DNA of 64,000 nucleotides, from positions 930,001 through 994,000 of the forward strand of contig OZ255821.1 of NCBI GenBank assembly GCA_965277435.1, read 5' to 3'. Positions 1 to 7,164 of this stretch are shown here, in pieces (position 1 is the first letter of the stretch; each line of letters begins with the position of its first letter). The notes below the pieces were generated by a model. It did no database searches. It was not told the DNA's origin and saw only the letters and a list, made by a program, of their open reading frames with translations. The position numbers and the translations under genes are program-made. Source of the DNA: Bog-105 sp965277435 (lineage in GTDB: Bacteria; Acidobacteriota; Terriglobia; Bryobacterales; Bryobacteraceae).

Positions 1-329
1 AGTTCCCGAGGGTCGAGCAGATGCTGTGGCACGAAGTGCTGGCTGGACCAGCGAGCCTCAGAATCCAACTCGACGCCCACAAAATAGGCGTGATCTCGTA
101 AGACGGTATAGCGGACGGTGCCGGTAAGTTCACCGTCTCCATAAAGAACGCGCATGTGTGTTCCGACGGGGACTTCGATTTCGAGTTGGAGGCACAAGCC
201 GCAGAGCGAAATATCCTCCAGATTAGCGATGCGCCGGCATTCCTGGCCGCTGGCTTCGAACCAGATGAGTTCCACCAAGTCGGCGCAGAGAAGGCGGGTG
301 TCGATTCGACGATCCTGCATTTTATCCAT
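1..329 (-). CDS. PilZ-domain protein, C-terminus cut by window edge
   Basis: Reading the minus strand from an ATG at 329 gives 109 codons with no stop before the window ends, so the gene is partial. The frame begins MDKMQDRRIDTR and continues with a DISLCGLCLQ segment and a later YFVGVEL segment. This is the order of a PilZ domain: an N-terminal R-rich cyclic-di-GMP contact followed by a D-S-G-like strand. A purine-rich GAGAGAAG lies just before the start; a second ATG three codons on is also possible. The usual D-x-S-x-x-G is DISLCG here, which fits. PilZ proteins act as cyclic-di-GMP effectors in the cytosol, but the partner cannot be told. The family is fairly sure, the role is inference. 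Confidence 0.72.
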   Translation of the reverse strand, partial: MDKMQDRRIDTRLLCADLVELIWFEASGQECRRIANLEDISLCGLCLQLEIEVPVGTHMRVLYGDGELTGTVRYTVLRDHAYFVGVELDSEARWSSQHFVPQHLLDPRE

Positions 330-465
330 ACTTCTCTCATCGGCAGGTGAACGGCCATACTTGATGAGAGATTTATCCGTAAAGTACCAGCCTGACCTCA
401 AACCAGATTACTGTATCTAACCGTATTTCCATCCCGATCCTTCAGAATAGAGTTTAGTTTCACTT

Positions 466-1347
466 ATGGCCATGCAGCCTGACCTATCCATCCCGGCGAC
501 CGGGCCAGCTACTCGTCTCGGCATTGTGCTGCGAGTGGTCTTTTTCGTGGCCAGTGTGTTTGTAGGATTGAAAATTTTCCCCCTGCTATTGTTTACGGTT
601 TTTGGATTGCTGGTCGCGGGCACGGTGGGCCTGTGCGCTACCGGGTTGCTGGCCAACTTGCTCACCATGCGGATATTCGACCGGCGACCCTTCACGGATA
701 TCGGGCTAGGGGGAGGCATACGGTCGGGTCAAAATTTGGGGATAGGGCTTTTGCTGGGCGCGGGGGCGGCGGCACTGATGCTGCTGGCGCCGGTGCTGGC
801 GGGTACTGGGCATTTCGTTTGGAAGAATGACTCGGCCTTTTCCTGGCCTGGCCTGGTGTTTTACCTGGCGACACTGGCGGTAGCGGCCGCCGGCGAGGAG
901 ATGATTTTTCGGGGCTATGCCTTCCAGTTGCTGATTGAAAAAATAGGTCCGTTCGCAACGATTTTGCCAGTGTCAGTGATTTTTGGCGTGGCGCATGCTT
1001 CGAATCCACACTCGTCGTGGCTGGGCATTCTGAACACGATGCTGTGGGGGGTGGTGCTGGGCTATGGTTTTCTGAAAAGCCGTGATTTGTGGCTCCCGAT
1101 TGGGCTGCATCTGGGGTGGAATATCGTGCTGCCGTTATTTGGCGTGAACCTCAGCGGGCTTACGATAGATGTGACGAGGTACTACTATCGATGGGATCTC
1201 TTGCCCCTTTGGAGCGGTGGGGAGTATGGGCCGGAAGGCGGGTTGCTGGCTACGATTTTCGTCACCGGATTGTTTGTGGCGCTGGTCAAAGTTCCGGTAA
1301 GGCCACAGCGGGCGGCGATCGCGCAGGTGCTCAACGACGCTGGTTGA
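466..1347 (+). CDS. CPBP-family intramembrane metalloprotease
   Basis: This 293-residue polytopic membrane protein has a long hydrophobic N-terminal half and the three CPBP (CAAX protease/bacteriocin-processing, Abi) motifs in order: EEMIFRG with E144-E145, then FGVAHAS with H177, then HLGWN with H215 and N219. These residues form the glutamate/histidine active site inside the membrane in this family. Substrates of bacterial members are usually unknown. The start is an ATG at 466 with another ATG two codons later. The next gene begins on a TTG overlapping this stop, so the pair is probably co-translated. A second CPBP protein at 42744-43703 is not a close copy. Confidence 0.88.
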   Translation: MAMQPDLSIPATGPATRLGIVLRVVFFVASVFVGLKIFPLLLFTVFGLLVAGTVGLCATGLLANLLTMRIFDRRPFTDIGLGGGIRSGQNLGIGLLLGAGAAALMLLAPVLAGTGHFVWKNDSAFSWPGLVFYLATLAVAAAGEEMIFRGYAFQLLIEKIGPFATILPVSVIFGVAHASNPHSSWLGILNTMLWGVVLGYGFLKSRDLWLPIGLHLGWNIVLPLFGVNLSGLTIDVTRYYYRWDLLPLWSGGEYGPEGGLLATIFVTGLFVALVKVPVRPQRAAIAQVLNDAG

Positions 1348-2132
1348 CGCGCCTAGCGGCGCTGCTGCTGGTTTGCGGGTCCGGCGTTGTGTTGCGTGCC
1401 GACAAGCTGAGCTTCGACGAGCGAATGGAGATCGAACGAGGCCTGAACGCCGAGTACGCCACTATGAAGGTGATCCTGCCACATTCGAAGAGGCCGCTGG
1501 TGATCCATAGCGACGGCCAGTACGACAAGGCAGCGTGGGATAAGGCGCTCGATGAACAGGGTCCGGCCGCGCGTTTCGGCGATCAGGTGCAGATTACGCG
1601 GGTACAGATTGAGGGCAACAAAATCCTGTTCGAGATTAATGGCGGCGGCAAGAACGGGCATTGGTACGACCATTTGGAAGTAGGCGCCGGGGGAAACACT
1701 GCGCCGGTTTCGAACCGATCGGGCGGCGGGCAGCCAAATGGGTCGCATGTAGAGTTGGTTTTTCCCGGGTCGGTACCATCGGTGAAGGCCGCTGATATCC
1801 GCCAGATGCTGACGTCCGTTTTCGATTTTGAGAAGCATTCGGCTTCTGAACAATACGTGGATCGACTGCCGGGGCCGATTCAGAAGGCGATCAAAGAGCA
1901 GCGCGCAGTGGAAGGCATGGACCACGACCAGGTGATGCTGGCGCTGGGAAAGCCGCGCAATAAGTCGCGTGAGACGAACGCCGATGGCGATGCAATTGAA
2001 GACTGGATCTACGGCGACCCTCCAGGGAAAATGACCTTTGTGCGCTTCAACGAGGGCAAGGTGGTGAAGGTGGAGAATTCGTACGCTAATGTGGGTGGAA
2101 TGACCGCGCCTCCCCTGCCTGATCCGCAGTAA
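1344..2132 (+). CDS. Secreted protein of unknown function
   Basis: I do not recognise the family. I place the start at the TTG at 1344, which overlaps the TGA of the preceding protease gene. The product then opens with a clear signal peptide (MTRLAALLLVCGSG, likely cut after LRA), whereas any earlier start would run through the protease coding region. The mature protein of about 240 residues is hydrophilic, without repeats or cysteine motifs. The segment 'DHDQVMLALGKPRNK ... WIYG ... FVRFNEGKVV' near the C-terminus resembles the small beta/alpha outer-membrane-assembly lipoprotein fold (SmpA/BamE-like), but only faintly. Coupling to the membrane protease suggests an envelope role. Confidence 0.7.
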   Translation: MTRLAALLLVCGSGVVLRADKLSFDERMEIERGLNAEYATMKVILPHSKRPLVIHSDGQYDKAAWDKALDEQGPAARFGDQVQITRVQIEGNKILFEINGGGKNGHWYDHLEVGAGGNTAPVSNRSGGGQPNGSHVELVFPGSVPSVKAADIRQMLTSVFDFEKHSASEQYVDRLPGPIQKAIKEQRAVEGMDHDQVMLALGKPRNKSRETNADGDAIEDWIYGDPPGKMTFVRFNEGKVVKVENSYANVGGMTAPPLPDPQ

Positions 2133-2474
2133 GGGAAGAGCTGACTGCTTGGGACTTACCATCGTGCCCCGATGGCGAGCTCCGAGGAGGGAAATGCCTC
2201 GCGTACCACGGAATGGTCACGGTTCGCCTAGCTAGCCAGGCCAATTCGATTGACCACATATGCTGAAGGGTAATCGTTTCCTGGTTTAGCCAGCGCTTTG
2301 TGGATTGGCGTGCTGCTCGGAATCGGTTGGTTACCGTTTGTTGCTGCTGATCTAGCCGCTGGGCTGTGGCCATCAATCGATTAGGATACTGAACTCGCCG
2401 GCTTTATGATGGCGTGGGGGTTTGATGTAGCCTTCCCCTGTACTATTTTGACCGCCATTTCGCTAGCAGTTCAG

Positions 2475-2538
2475 ATCCTGCGTCTTGCTTTTGGCAGGTG
2501 GGCCAAAGTGAGCCGAAAGATTGAAGTTCTCGCAGGAT
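2475..2538. repeat. Nested inverted repeats in a gene-free stretch (2133-2559)
   Basis: The 427-bp gap between the secreted protein and vapC holds no coding frame I can support. Near its right end, ATCCTGCG (2475-2482) and CGCAGGAT (2531-2538) are a perfect 8-bp inverted pair enclosing a smaller dyad, TTTGGC (2490-2495) with GCCAAA (2502-2507). On the minus strand this lies just downstream of the vapC stop and could fold as a 3'-end structure, but there is no U-tract. A further 6-bp hairpin (CCATCG/CGATGG) sits at 2159-2175, just after the secreted-protein gene. The rest of the gap shows nothing recognisable. Confidence 0.45.
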
Positions 2539-2559
2539 AGCTCTATCTCGCAAGAGACT

Positions 2560-2952
2560 CTAAACAACGCTGCGCAGGGCGAGGTGCTTCACGAACGGAT
2601 CGAAATCGTGATCATTGTGCAGCAGTTCATAGCCGTTTTGAATGCAGCGGGTGGCGATGATGGAATCGATTGTCTTGCGAACCGTGACGCCGTGCTTGCG
2701 GAGGAACCGGAAGTTTCGGGCGGCCTGAGTGGCAATCGTCTGGCCACCCAATTCCACCACCATCAGGGATGTCAGAAGATCTTCGGCTTGATTGAATTCA
2801 CGATCCTGACGGAAGCCTTGCAGGACTTCGGTCAGGATCAGGTCGCCGATGGCCAGGAGTTCGCGACCGAGCAAGCTGTCGAGAATGTCGGTCTGGAGTG
2901 AGACTGTTCCTTTGAAGTAGTCGATCCAAACGCTGGAGTCGACCAGAATCAT
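2560..2952 (-). CDS. vapC: VapC-family PIN-domain ribonuclease toxin
   Basis: A 130-residue PIN-domain protein of standard VapC length. The acidic residues that hold the metal ions are in place: D5 in MILVDSSVWID, E42 in LTEVLQG, D96 in RKTIDSIIA and D114/D116 in the HNDHDFD segment. VapC toxins cut RNA, often initiator tRNA or rRNA, when not held by VapB. The ATG at 2952 overlaps the TGA of the upstream antitoxin gene (ATGA), the usual order of antitoxin first. Family assignment is strong; the RNA target is unknown. Confidence 0.93.
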   Translation of the reverse strand: MILVDSSVWIDYFKGTVSLQTDILDSLLGRELLAIGDLILTEVLQGFRQDREFNQAEDLLTSLMVVELGGQTIATQAARNFRFLRKHGVTVRKTIDSIIATRCIQNGYELLHNDHDFDPFVKHLALRSVV

Positions 2953-3158
2953 TCGACTTTGGCCAAATTATCATTCCGCATGGCGTCCAAGTCTCCCTGC
3001 CAATCCAACTTGCCGCGCAATTGGCGAATGCCGACTTGTTTACGCAAACGCAACAAGGTTTGCAATCCCAGTTCAACGGCTTCGCGCTTGGTATGTAAGC
3101 CGGTAACACGCAAGGTGTCCTGCATCAATTGGTCGTCGATTACAATGTTGGTTCGCAT
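2949..3158 (-). CDS. vapB: VapB-family antitoxin
   Basis: This small protein (69 residues from the ATG at 3158) starts MRTNIVIDDQLMQ, the ribbon-helix-helix opening of the VapB/DUF2191 family. It continues with 'KREAVELGLQTLLRLRKQ' and ends in a short acidic toxin-binding tail containing LDAMRND. A longer reading from 3191 is open but would start inside the promoter region, so I use 3158. The stop overlaps the vapC start. VapB neutralises VapC and represses the operon through the N-terminal domain; an inverted repeat ahead of the gene fits such an operator. Confidence 0.9.
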   Translation of the reverse strand: MRTNIVIDDQLMQDTLRVTGLHTKREAVELGLQTLLRLRKQVGIRQLRGKLDWQGDLDAMRNDNLAKVE

Positions 3159-3165
3159 GGGTTTG

Positions 3166-3191
3166 GTGTATCTTTGGTAATCTTTATACAC
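3166..3191 (-). promoter_or_regulatory. Candidate VapB operator
   Basis: GTGTAT (3166-3171) and ATACAC (3186-3191) form a perfect 6-bp inverted repeat with a 14-bp spacer that itself holds two near-direct ATCTTT words. It lies between the -10 box and the vapB start, the usual place for an autoregulatory VapB site. Binding is inferred from position and symmetry only. Confidence 0.45.
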
Positions 3192-3220
3192 ATTGTAGCG
3201 GGCGGAGGCGTGATGTGCAA
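3192..3220 (-). promoter_or_regulatory. vapBC promoter (sigma-70 type)
   Basis: On the minus strand TTGCAC (3220-3215) and TACAAT (3197-3192) are separated by exactly 17 bp. Each box differs from the consensus TTGACA/TATAAT at one or two positions. Transcription would begin near 3185, giving a leader of roughly 25-30 nt to the vapB ATG at 3158. Confidence 0.6.
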
Positions 3221-3224
3221 GTGG

Positions 3225-4466
3225 TTATTTCTCGCGAAGAAGTGCCACCACATCATCAACCGTGATGACACCCAGGAGATCCTGATCCTCGTCTATGACA
3301 GGTAGCGCGAGAAGGTTGTATTTGTCGAACATTTCTGAGACGCGGTCGAGCTTTTCGTCCGAATGGATGGAGAGGAGCGGATCGGAGGCGAGTTCCTGTA
3401 GCGGCGTATCGCCGGCGGCGAAAAAAAGTTTAGCCAGGGGTACAGTAAACCGGAGACGATGAGCGCTGTCGACGAGAAAGAGCGCGTGCAGGTCTTCCAG
3501 AACTTCTTCGTTATTGCGCAACTCCGCCATGGCCTGGTCGACCGTGGCGTCGACGGGTAGGGACAGATACCCGGTGTCCATGAGACCGCCGGCGGTATCG
3601 TCGCGGAAATCAAGAAGCTCTTCGACATCCTCTTTGCCCTCGGGCTCCATCTCGTCGAGGATTTCTTCGGAACGGTCCTCCTCGAGTTCGTTGAGCAGGT
3701 CGGCGGCTTCCGAAGGCTCCATTTCTTCCAAAATTTCGGCTGCTTTCTCGGCATCTAGACCTTCGATGATCTGGGTCTGGAGGTCGGGGTCGACTTCGGA
3801 GAGGAGTTCGGCGGCACTTTCGGTATCGAGATTATCGAAGATGGCGGTTCGGTCTTCATGGCCAAGGTGTTCGACGATGTCGGCGAGGTCGGCGGGATGC
3901 ATGTTTTCGAGCAGCCGGTTCGAGATATTGAGACGGACACGGCGCTGCGGATCGGATTCGAGAATACTGCAAAACTCCCAGCGGATAGAGTTGGTGGGGA
4001 TGCGGGTCTGGACTTTGCGGATAGAGGCGGGCGGGACGATGCCCTGGAGGAGGCGGCGAACGATGGAGCGGATGCCAATGTCGACTTCGAGAATGTGGAG
4101 GACATCGCTGCCGTTTTCGCATTCCTTCTGAAAAGTCACGTCGTTGATGCGGACGACTTTACGGCCGTGGGCATCGATGATTTGCTGATCGAGAAGATCG
4201 CGCACCATGCGGAGCATGTACTCGTCGGAGTGATAGGGCGTGAGGCGCTCATCTTTGAGGCAGATGCCGCGGAGGGTGATGGAATGGACCTGATCGTAGC
4301 GGATGCTAAGCCAGCCGGGGCCGGCGCCGACGAGAAAACGGTCGAGCCGTATGGGATCGATGAGCGGGACCAGCGCGGCGTCGCGCAGAGTGCCGATATC
4401 GCGACCTTTCAAGTCGAAGACTTTGACGCCGGCGAGTTCGGACCAGTAGAAAATTTCGTCGGCCAT
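3225..4466 (-). CDS. PRC-barrel / MgtE-N / CBS-domain protein without membrane channel
   Basis: The 413-residue product has an N-terminal region with two PRC-barrel-like segments (from FYWSELAGVKVFDLKGRDIG to about residue 120, then a second around residues 90-180). Next comes an alpha-helical MgtE N-terminal superhelix rich in 'LHPADLADIVEHL', 'AAEILEEMEPSEAADLL' and 'TAGGLMDTGYL', and a C-terminal CBS pair ending 'LPVIDEDQDLLGVITVDDVV'. MgtE magnesium channels carry five membrane helices after the CBS pair; here the protein stops at the CBS domain, so it is a soluble sensor-like protein rather than a transporter. No metal transporter gene lies next to it. Family reading is strong; a role in cation or nucleotide sensing is inference. 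Confidence 0.85.
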   Translation of the reverse strand: MADEIFYWSELAGVKVFDLKGRDIGTLRDAALVPLIDPIRLDRFLVGAGPGWLSIRYDQVHSITLRGICLKDERLTPYHSDEYMLRMVRDLLDQQIIDAHGRKVVRINDVTFQKECENGSDVLHILEVDIGIRSIVRRLLQGIVPPASIRKVQTRIPTNSIRWEFCSILESDPQRRVRLNISNRLLENMHPADLADIVEHLGHEDRTAIFDNLDTESAAELLSEVDPDLQTQIIEGLDAEKAAEILEEMEPSEAADLLNELEEDRSEEILDEMEPEGKEDVEELLDFRDDTAGGLMDTGYLSLPVDATVDQAMAELRNNEEVLEDLHALFLVDSAHRLRFTVPLAKLFFAAGDTPLQELASDPLLSIHSDEKLDRVSEMFDKYNLLALPVIDEDQDLLGVITVDDVVALLREK

Positions 4467-4606
4467 GAGACGGAGATGAAAGTTCTCTTTGAGGATATAC
4501 TTCTACGGCTTGCACGTTAGACGGCGAATTGACATCCGTAGATCGGCAGACCGGAGCCGAATTTGAGGGGTCAATCCAGCAATAGAGTCGCTGAGCAGCT
4601 AAGCGG

Positions 4607-5029
4607 CTAGAACCAGGTCCGAGCGCGGTAGCGATCGTATTCAGCGCCGAAAGCGGCACGAAGGACTGAAGCTTCGCGGCGGGCACGTACAATCTGCAGC
4701 GGAACAACGACGAGCAACAGCAGCATGGGCCACCACTGCGCGAGGACAAGCGAGAGGCCGATCAGCAGGATGGGGCTTGCAAGATAAATCGGATTGCGGA
4801 ATCGTGCGTAGAGCCCGTTCGTGACGAGTTGCCGCGCTTGCGGCGTCACGGAGAACGACCGACCCAACTGATATCGCGCTGTGCCTACCCAAGCGATCAC
4901 GAGCAATAGAAGACACATGCCAGCGATCTGCATTGGTGGCCACGCCAGTTGTACAGTCCTTGTGACCAGAACCACAAAGGTGACTTCAATAACCGCGAGA
5001 ACAAGCAAAACAGTGTGGATCACGCGCAT
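4607..5029 (-). CDS. Isoprenylcysteine carboxyl methyltransferase (ICMT/PEMT-like) family membrane protein
   Basis: A 140-residue protein with about four membrane segments and the family's C-terminal signature: 'NGLYARFRNPIYLASP', then a helix, then 'RREASVLRAAFGAEYDRYRART'. In the family the R-N-P and E-x-x-L...F-G-x-x-Y residues bind S-adenosylmethionine at the membrane face. Bacterial members methylate small or lipid substrates that are mostly unknown. It stands alone: the upstream 120 bp (5030-5149) separates it from the toxin-antitoxin pair and show only a weak 5-bp dyad at 5056-5071. Confidence 0.85.
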   Translation of the reverse strand: MRVIHTVLLVLAVIEVTFVVLVTRTVQLAWPPMQIAGMCLLLLVIAWVGTARYQLGRSFSVTPQARQLVTNGLYARFRNPIYLASPILLIGLSLVLAQWWPMLLLLVVVPLQIVRARREASVLRAAFGAEYDRYRARTWF

Positions 5030-5149
5030 GGAACGACAATACCAGCATTAATCCGGTGAAACGCGCTTCACGTCTGGAATCCACTTGGATGTAGCGGCGG
5101 CTATGCTGCCCGATGACGTCGCTCCTTCCGGAATTACACTAGGGCGGCT

Positions 5150-5518
5150 TCAAACGTCGGCTTGCAAGTGAAATTTCTTGGCTATGGCTTCTACGACTCG
5201 AGTCCGCCCGTGTCCTGGATTTGTTTCCAGGCGTGCTCGCAGCATCCCGATTCCTTCGAGCTTTACGACGTCGCGGCGTACCGATTTCGGGTCTCTCTTC
5301 AAATCGGTCGCGAGCGCTGTAATCGAGTAGTTACCCCTCCGCGCGACCTGGCAAAGCCGTATCCGCTCTGCCGTGAGTACCTTAGTCATAGTCAAAGGAT
5401 CCTCGAACGTGATGGACATCTCGGGCCTGATTCGCTTGCCCTCGGAAAGTTTCCTGGCTCTCCCAAGCGCCCGTTTCGCATATCCATCGAACCCGTCGGA
5501 ATAGATCATTCGCTTCAT
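5150..5518 (-). CDS. tumA: TumA-like winged-helix antitoxin (HVO_A0114 type)
   Basis: The 122-residue product has a winged-helix pattern in its second half: 'LTAERIRLCQVARRGNYSITALATDLKRD', a recognition helix 'PKSVRRDVVKLEGIGML' and a wing 'ETNPGHGRTRVVEA'. This is the layout of the HVO_A0114 DNA-binding proteins that pair with TumE (DUF6516) toxins. The ATG at 5518 overlaps the TGA of the toxin gene (ATGA), with toxin first and antitoxin second, as in that pair. The antitoxin is expected to bind TumE and repress the operon. Name by family and context; function not proven. Confidence 0.75.
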   Translation of the reverse strand: MKRMIYSDGFDGYAKRALGRARKLSEGKRIRPEMSITFEDPLTMTKVLTAERIRLCQVARRGNYSITALATDLKRDPKSVRRDVVKLEGIGMLRARLETNPGHGRTRVVEAIAKKFHLQADV

Positions 5519-5850
5519 GCCTTTTCGTCTCGCAACGCTTTCACTTCGGCCAGAAACCTCCCCAACAGCAGATCGTACCGTTCAAAACCGATCTCTTCGA
5601 CGCAACCCTTAAAGTGTCGTTCATGCTTTCCGTGCGCGCTATCGTAGCCGAGCACCCGCCCGTTATCTCCCGGAGACAGATGATGATTTATGAAGGCGAT
5701 GTTATATTTGACAACGTTCCCGGCCAGATTTTGCCAGACCTCTTCGCGAAGGACGCCTAAAAAGCCATTCGAGCAAGTGACTCGCACAGTCGAATCGGTC
5801 ACTTTGATCGCCACTTCGCGGCAGCGTTTCTTGAAAGACGAGAGTACCAC
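5515..5850 (-). CDS. tumE: TumE-like toxin (DUF6516)
   Basis: The 111-residue protein contains the TumE/DUF6516 core: 'KYNIAFINHHLSPGDNGRVL' followed directly by GYDSAHGKHERHF, and a C-terminal helix 'LLGRFLAEVKALR'. The histidine-rich G-Y-D-x-A-H-G segment is the family's most conserved feature. The start is the GTG at 5850; there is no strong ribosome site and a GTG at 5814 is an alternative, so the first dozen residues are unsure. The stop overlaps the antitoxin start. It is a predicted toxin of a two-gene system; the molecular target is not established. Confidence 0.72.
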   Translation of the reverse strand: MVLSSFKKRCREVAIKVTDSTVRVTCSNGFLGVLREEVWQNLAGNVVKYNIAFINHHLSPGDNGRVLGYDSAHGKHERHFKGCVEEIGFERYDLLLGRFLAEVKALRDEKA

Positions 5851-5917
5851 AGGTAAGGCTTCGTTGGCCTCATCTGAAAGTGGTCTCGCAGCCGCTCTTG
5901 AATGTCTGTTTGCAGGA

Positions 5918-6370
5918 TTAGCGCGTCAAGCGGGTAATGACGGCGCGGTGCTGGGGAAATTCGGCGATCAGTTCGCTGCGATCCGCGAGTTCAAAATCGG
6001 CAAATTCAAAAGCCGGTGAGACGGTACAGCCGACCAGCGCAAAGGCGCCGGGGATTTTCAGGCAGGAGGCGAACCAGTGATGGGCGGGAACAGCGGCCTG
6101 GAAGACCTGTCCCTGTGCGGGATCGCTGCCAAGCAGGATTTCCGAGTGTTGGCCAGCGGGATCGATGACGTGAACCGAGACGGGATGGCCGGTATAAAAA
6201 TGCCAAAGTTCGTCGGACTGGATGCGGTGGAAGCCGGAGAAATTGTCGCCCTCGAGCAGGAAATAAATGGCGGTAGAAGAGGCGGAACGATACGTCTCGC
6301 GGTAATAGCCGCCTTCGGGGTGAGGTTTCAGATGGAGTTGTTCGATTAAGACCGAAGCTTCGTCAGGCAT
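5918..6370 (-). CDS. DUF985-type cupin protein
   Basis: A 150-residue single-cupin protein of the DUF985 family, recognised from 'HPEGGYYRETYRS' at the N-terminus, 'STAIYFLLEGDNFSGFHR' and 'DELWHFYTGHPVSVHVIDP'. It closes with a 'PAHHWFASCL' strand. Histidines in these segments would sit in the barrel where cupins hold a metal or sugar. The physiological ligand is unknown. The ATG at 6370 lies inside the end of lgt (overlap 6363-6370), so the gene is translated with the lipoprotein genes, perhaps by chance of packing. Confidence 0.85.
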   Translation of the reverse strand: MPDEASVLIEQLHLKPHPEGGYYRETYRSASSTAIYFLLEGDNFSGFHRIQSDELWHFYTGHPVSVHVIDPAGQHSEILLGSDPAQGQVFQAAVPAHHWFASCLKIPGAFALVGCTVSPAFEFADFELADRSELIAEFPQHRAVITRLTR

Positions 6371-7160
6371 GGGCAGATTTGGGTTGAGGCTGCGGCAGAG
6401 AAGAACGCAGGCGGCCGAGGAAGAGGATCACGACGCCGACAGTGAAGAGGCCGAGGGCGAGCCACTGGGTGAGCGAGAAGGGTCCGACGAGCGCCTGTTC
6501 GTGTTCGCGGAAAAACTCGATGATGAATCGTGCGGTGGAGTAGAGGACGAGATAGAGCGCGATCACTTGACCGGCGGGATGGCGCTGGCCGGCGCGGCGA
6601 TAGAGGAAGGCAAAGATCAGCAGATCGGCAGCCGATTCGTAGAGCTGGACCGGATGAAGCGCTTTGTCGAGCGGAACCGGCGCGGCGAAATCGGAGCGGA
6701 AGTAGACACCCCAGGGAAGATCGCATTCGCGCCCCCAACAGCAGCCGGCGGCGAAACAGCCGAGGCGTCCGATAGCCTGGCCGATGGCGACGCCCGGCGC
6801 AAAGACATCCATGGTGCTGAGGACAGGAAGTTTTTGACGGCGGATATAGAAGACCGCAACGAGCAGAGCGACGATGAAGCCTCCGTGGAAGACGCCGGCG
6901 GCTTGCAGCGTTTCAAGGGTAAAGATCTGTTCAGGATGGCGGATGTAATCACCGAAGTCGAAGAGAAACATGAAGAGCTTCGCGCCGATGATGCCGGCCA
7001 TGGCGCAGTAGATCGCGAGATTGGTGATCTGATCGGGCGGCAGTCCGGCGCGGCGCGCGAGCCGCATGGTGATACCCAGGCCCGCGAGGAAGCCGAGTGC
7101 GACAAGGACGCCGTAGGTGGGGATGTAAAAGGAACCGATACTGATGAGTTTGGGATACAT
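6363..7160 (-). CDS. lgt: Prolipoprotein diacylglyceryl transferase
   Basis: A 265-residue polytopic membrane enzyme of normal Lgt length. It starts MYPKLISIGSFYIPTYGVLV, the usual opening in which the first helix follows a short periplasmic segment. The signature region 'GQAIGRLGCFAAGCCWGREC' holds the arginine used in catalysis, followed by HPVQLYES and, near the end, the arginine-containing 'RFIIEFFREHEQ'. Lgt moves a diacylglyceryl group from phosphatidylglycerol to the lipobox cysteine of prelipoproteins. The next gene upstream is lspA, the following step of the pathway, with only 4 bp between them. Confidence 0.95.
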   Translation of the reverse strand: MYPKLISIGSFYIPTYGVLVALGFLAGLGITMRLARRAGLPPDQITNLAIYCAMAGIIGAKLFMFLFDFGDYIRHPEQIFTLETLQAAGVFHGGFIVALLVAVFYIRRQKLPVLSTMDVFAPGVAIGQAIGRLGCFAAGCCWGRECDLPWGVYFRSDFAAPVPLDKALHPVQLYESAADLLIFAFLYRRAGQRHPAGQVIALYLVLYSTARFIIEFFREHEQALVGPFSLTQWLALGLFTVGVVILFLGRLRSSLPQPQPKSAHA

Positions 7161-7164
7161 GCGG

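Noticed and set aside
1089..1343. Extension of the secreted protein frame upstream into the protease gene
   Set aside because: The stretch overlaps the CPBP active-site coding region in another frame, whereas the TTG at 1344 gives a clean signal peptide.
1353..2162. Long open frame of 269 codons antisense to the secreted protein
   Set aside because: It mirrors the coding strand of a gene with a signal peptide and shows no domain pattern; shadow of G+C-rich codons.
3858..4520. 220-codon open frame antisense to the MgtE-N/CBS gene
   Set aside because: Same reason: the minus-strand gene has clear domains, the plus-strand frame does not.
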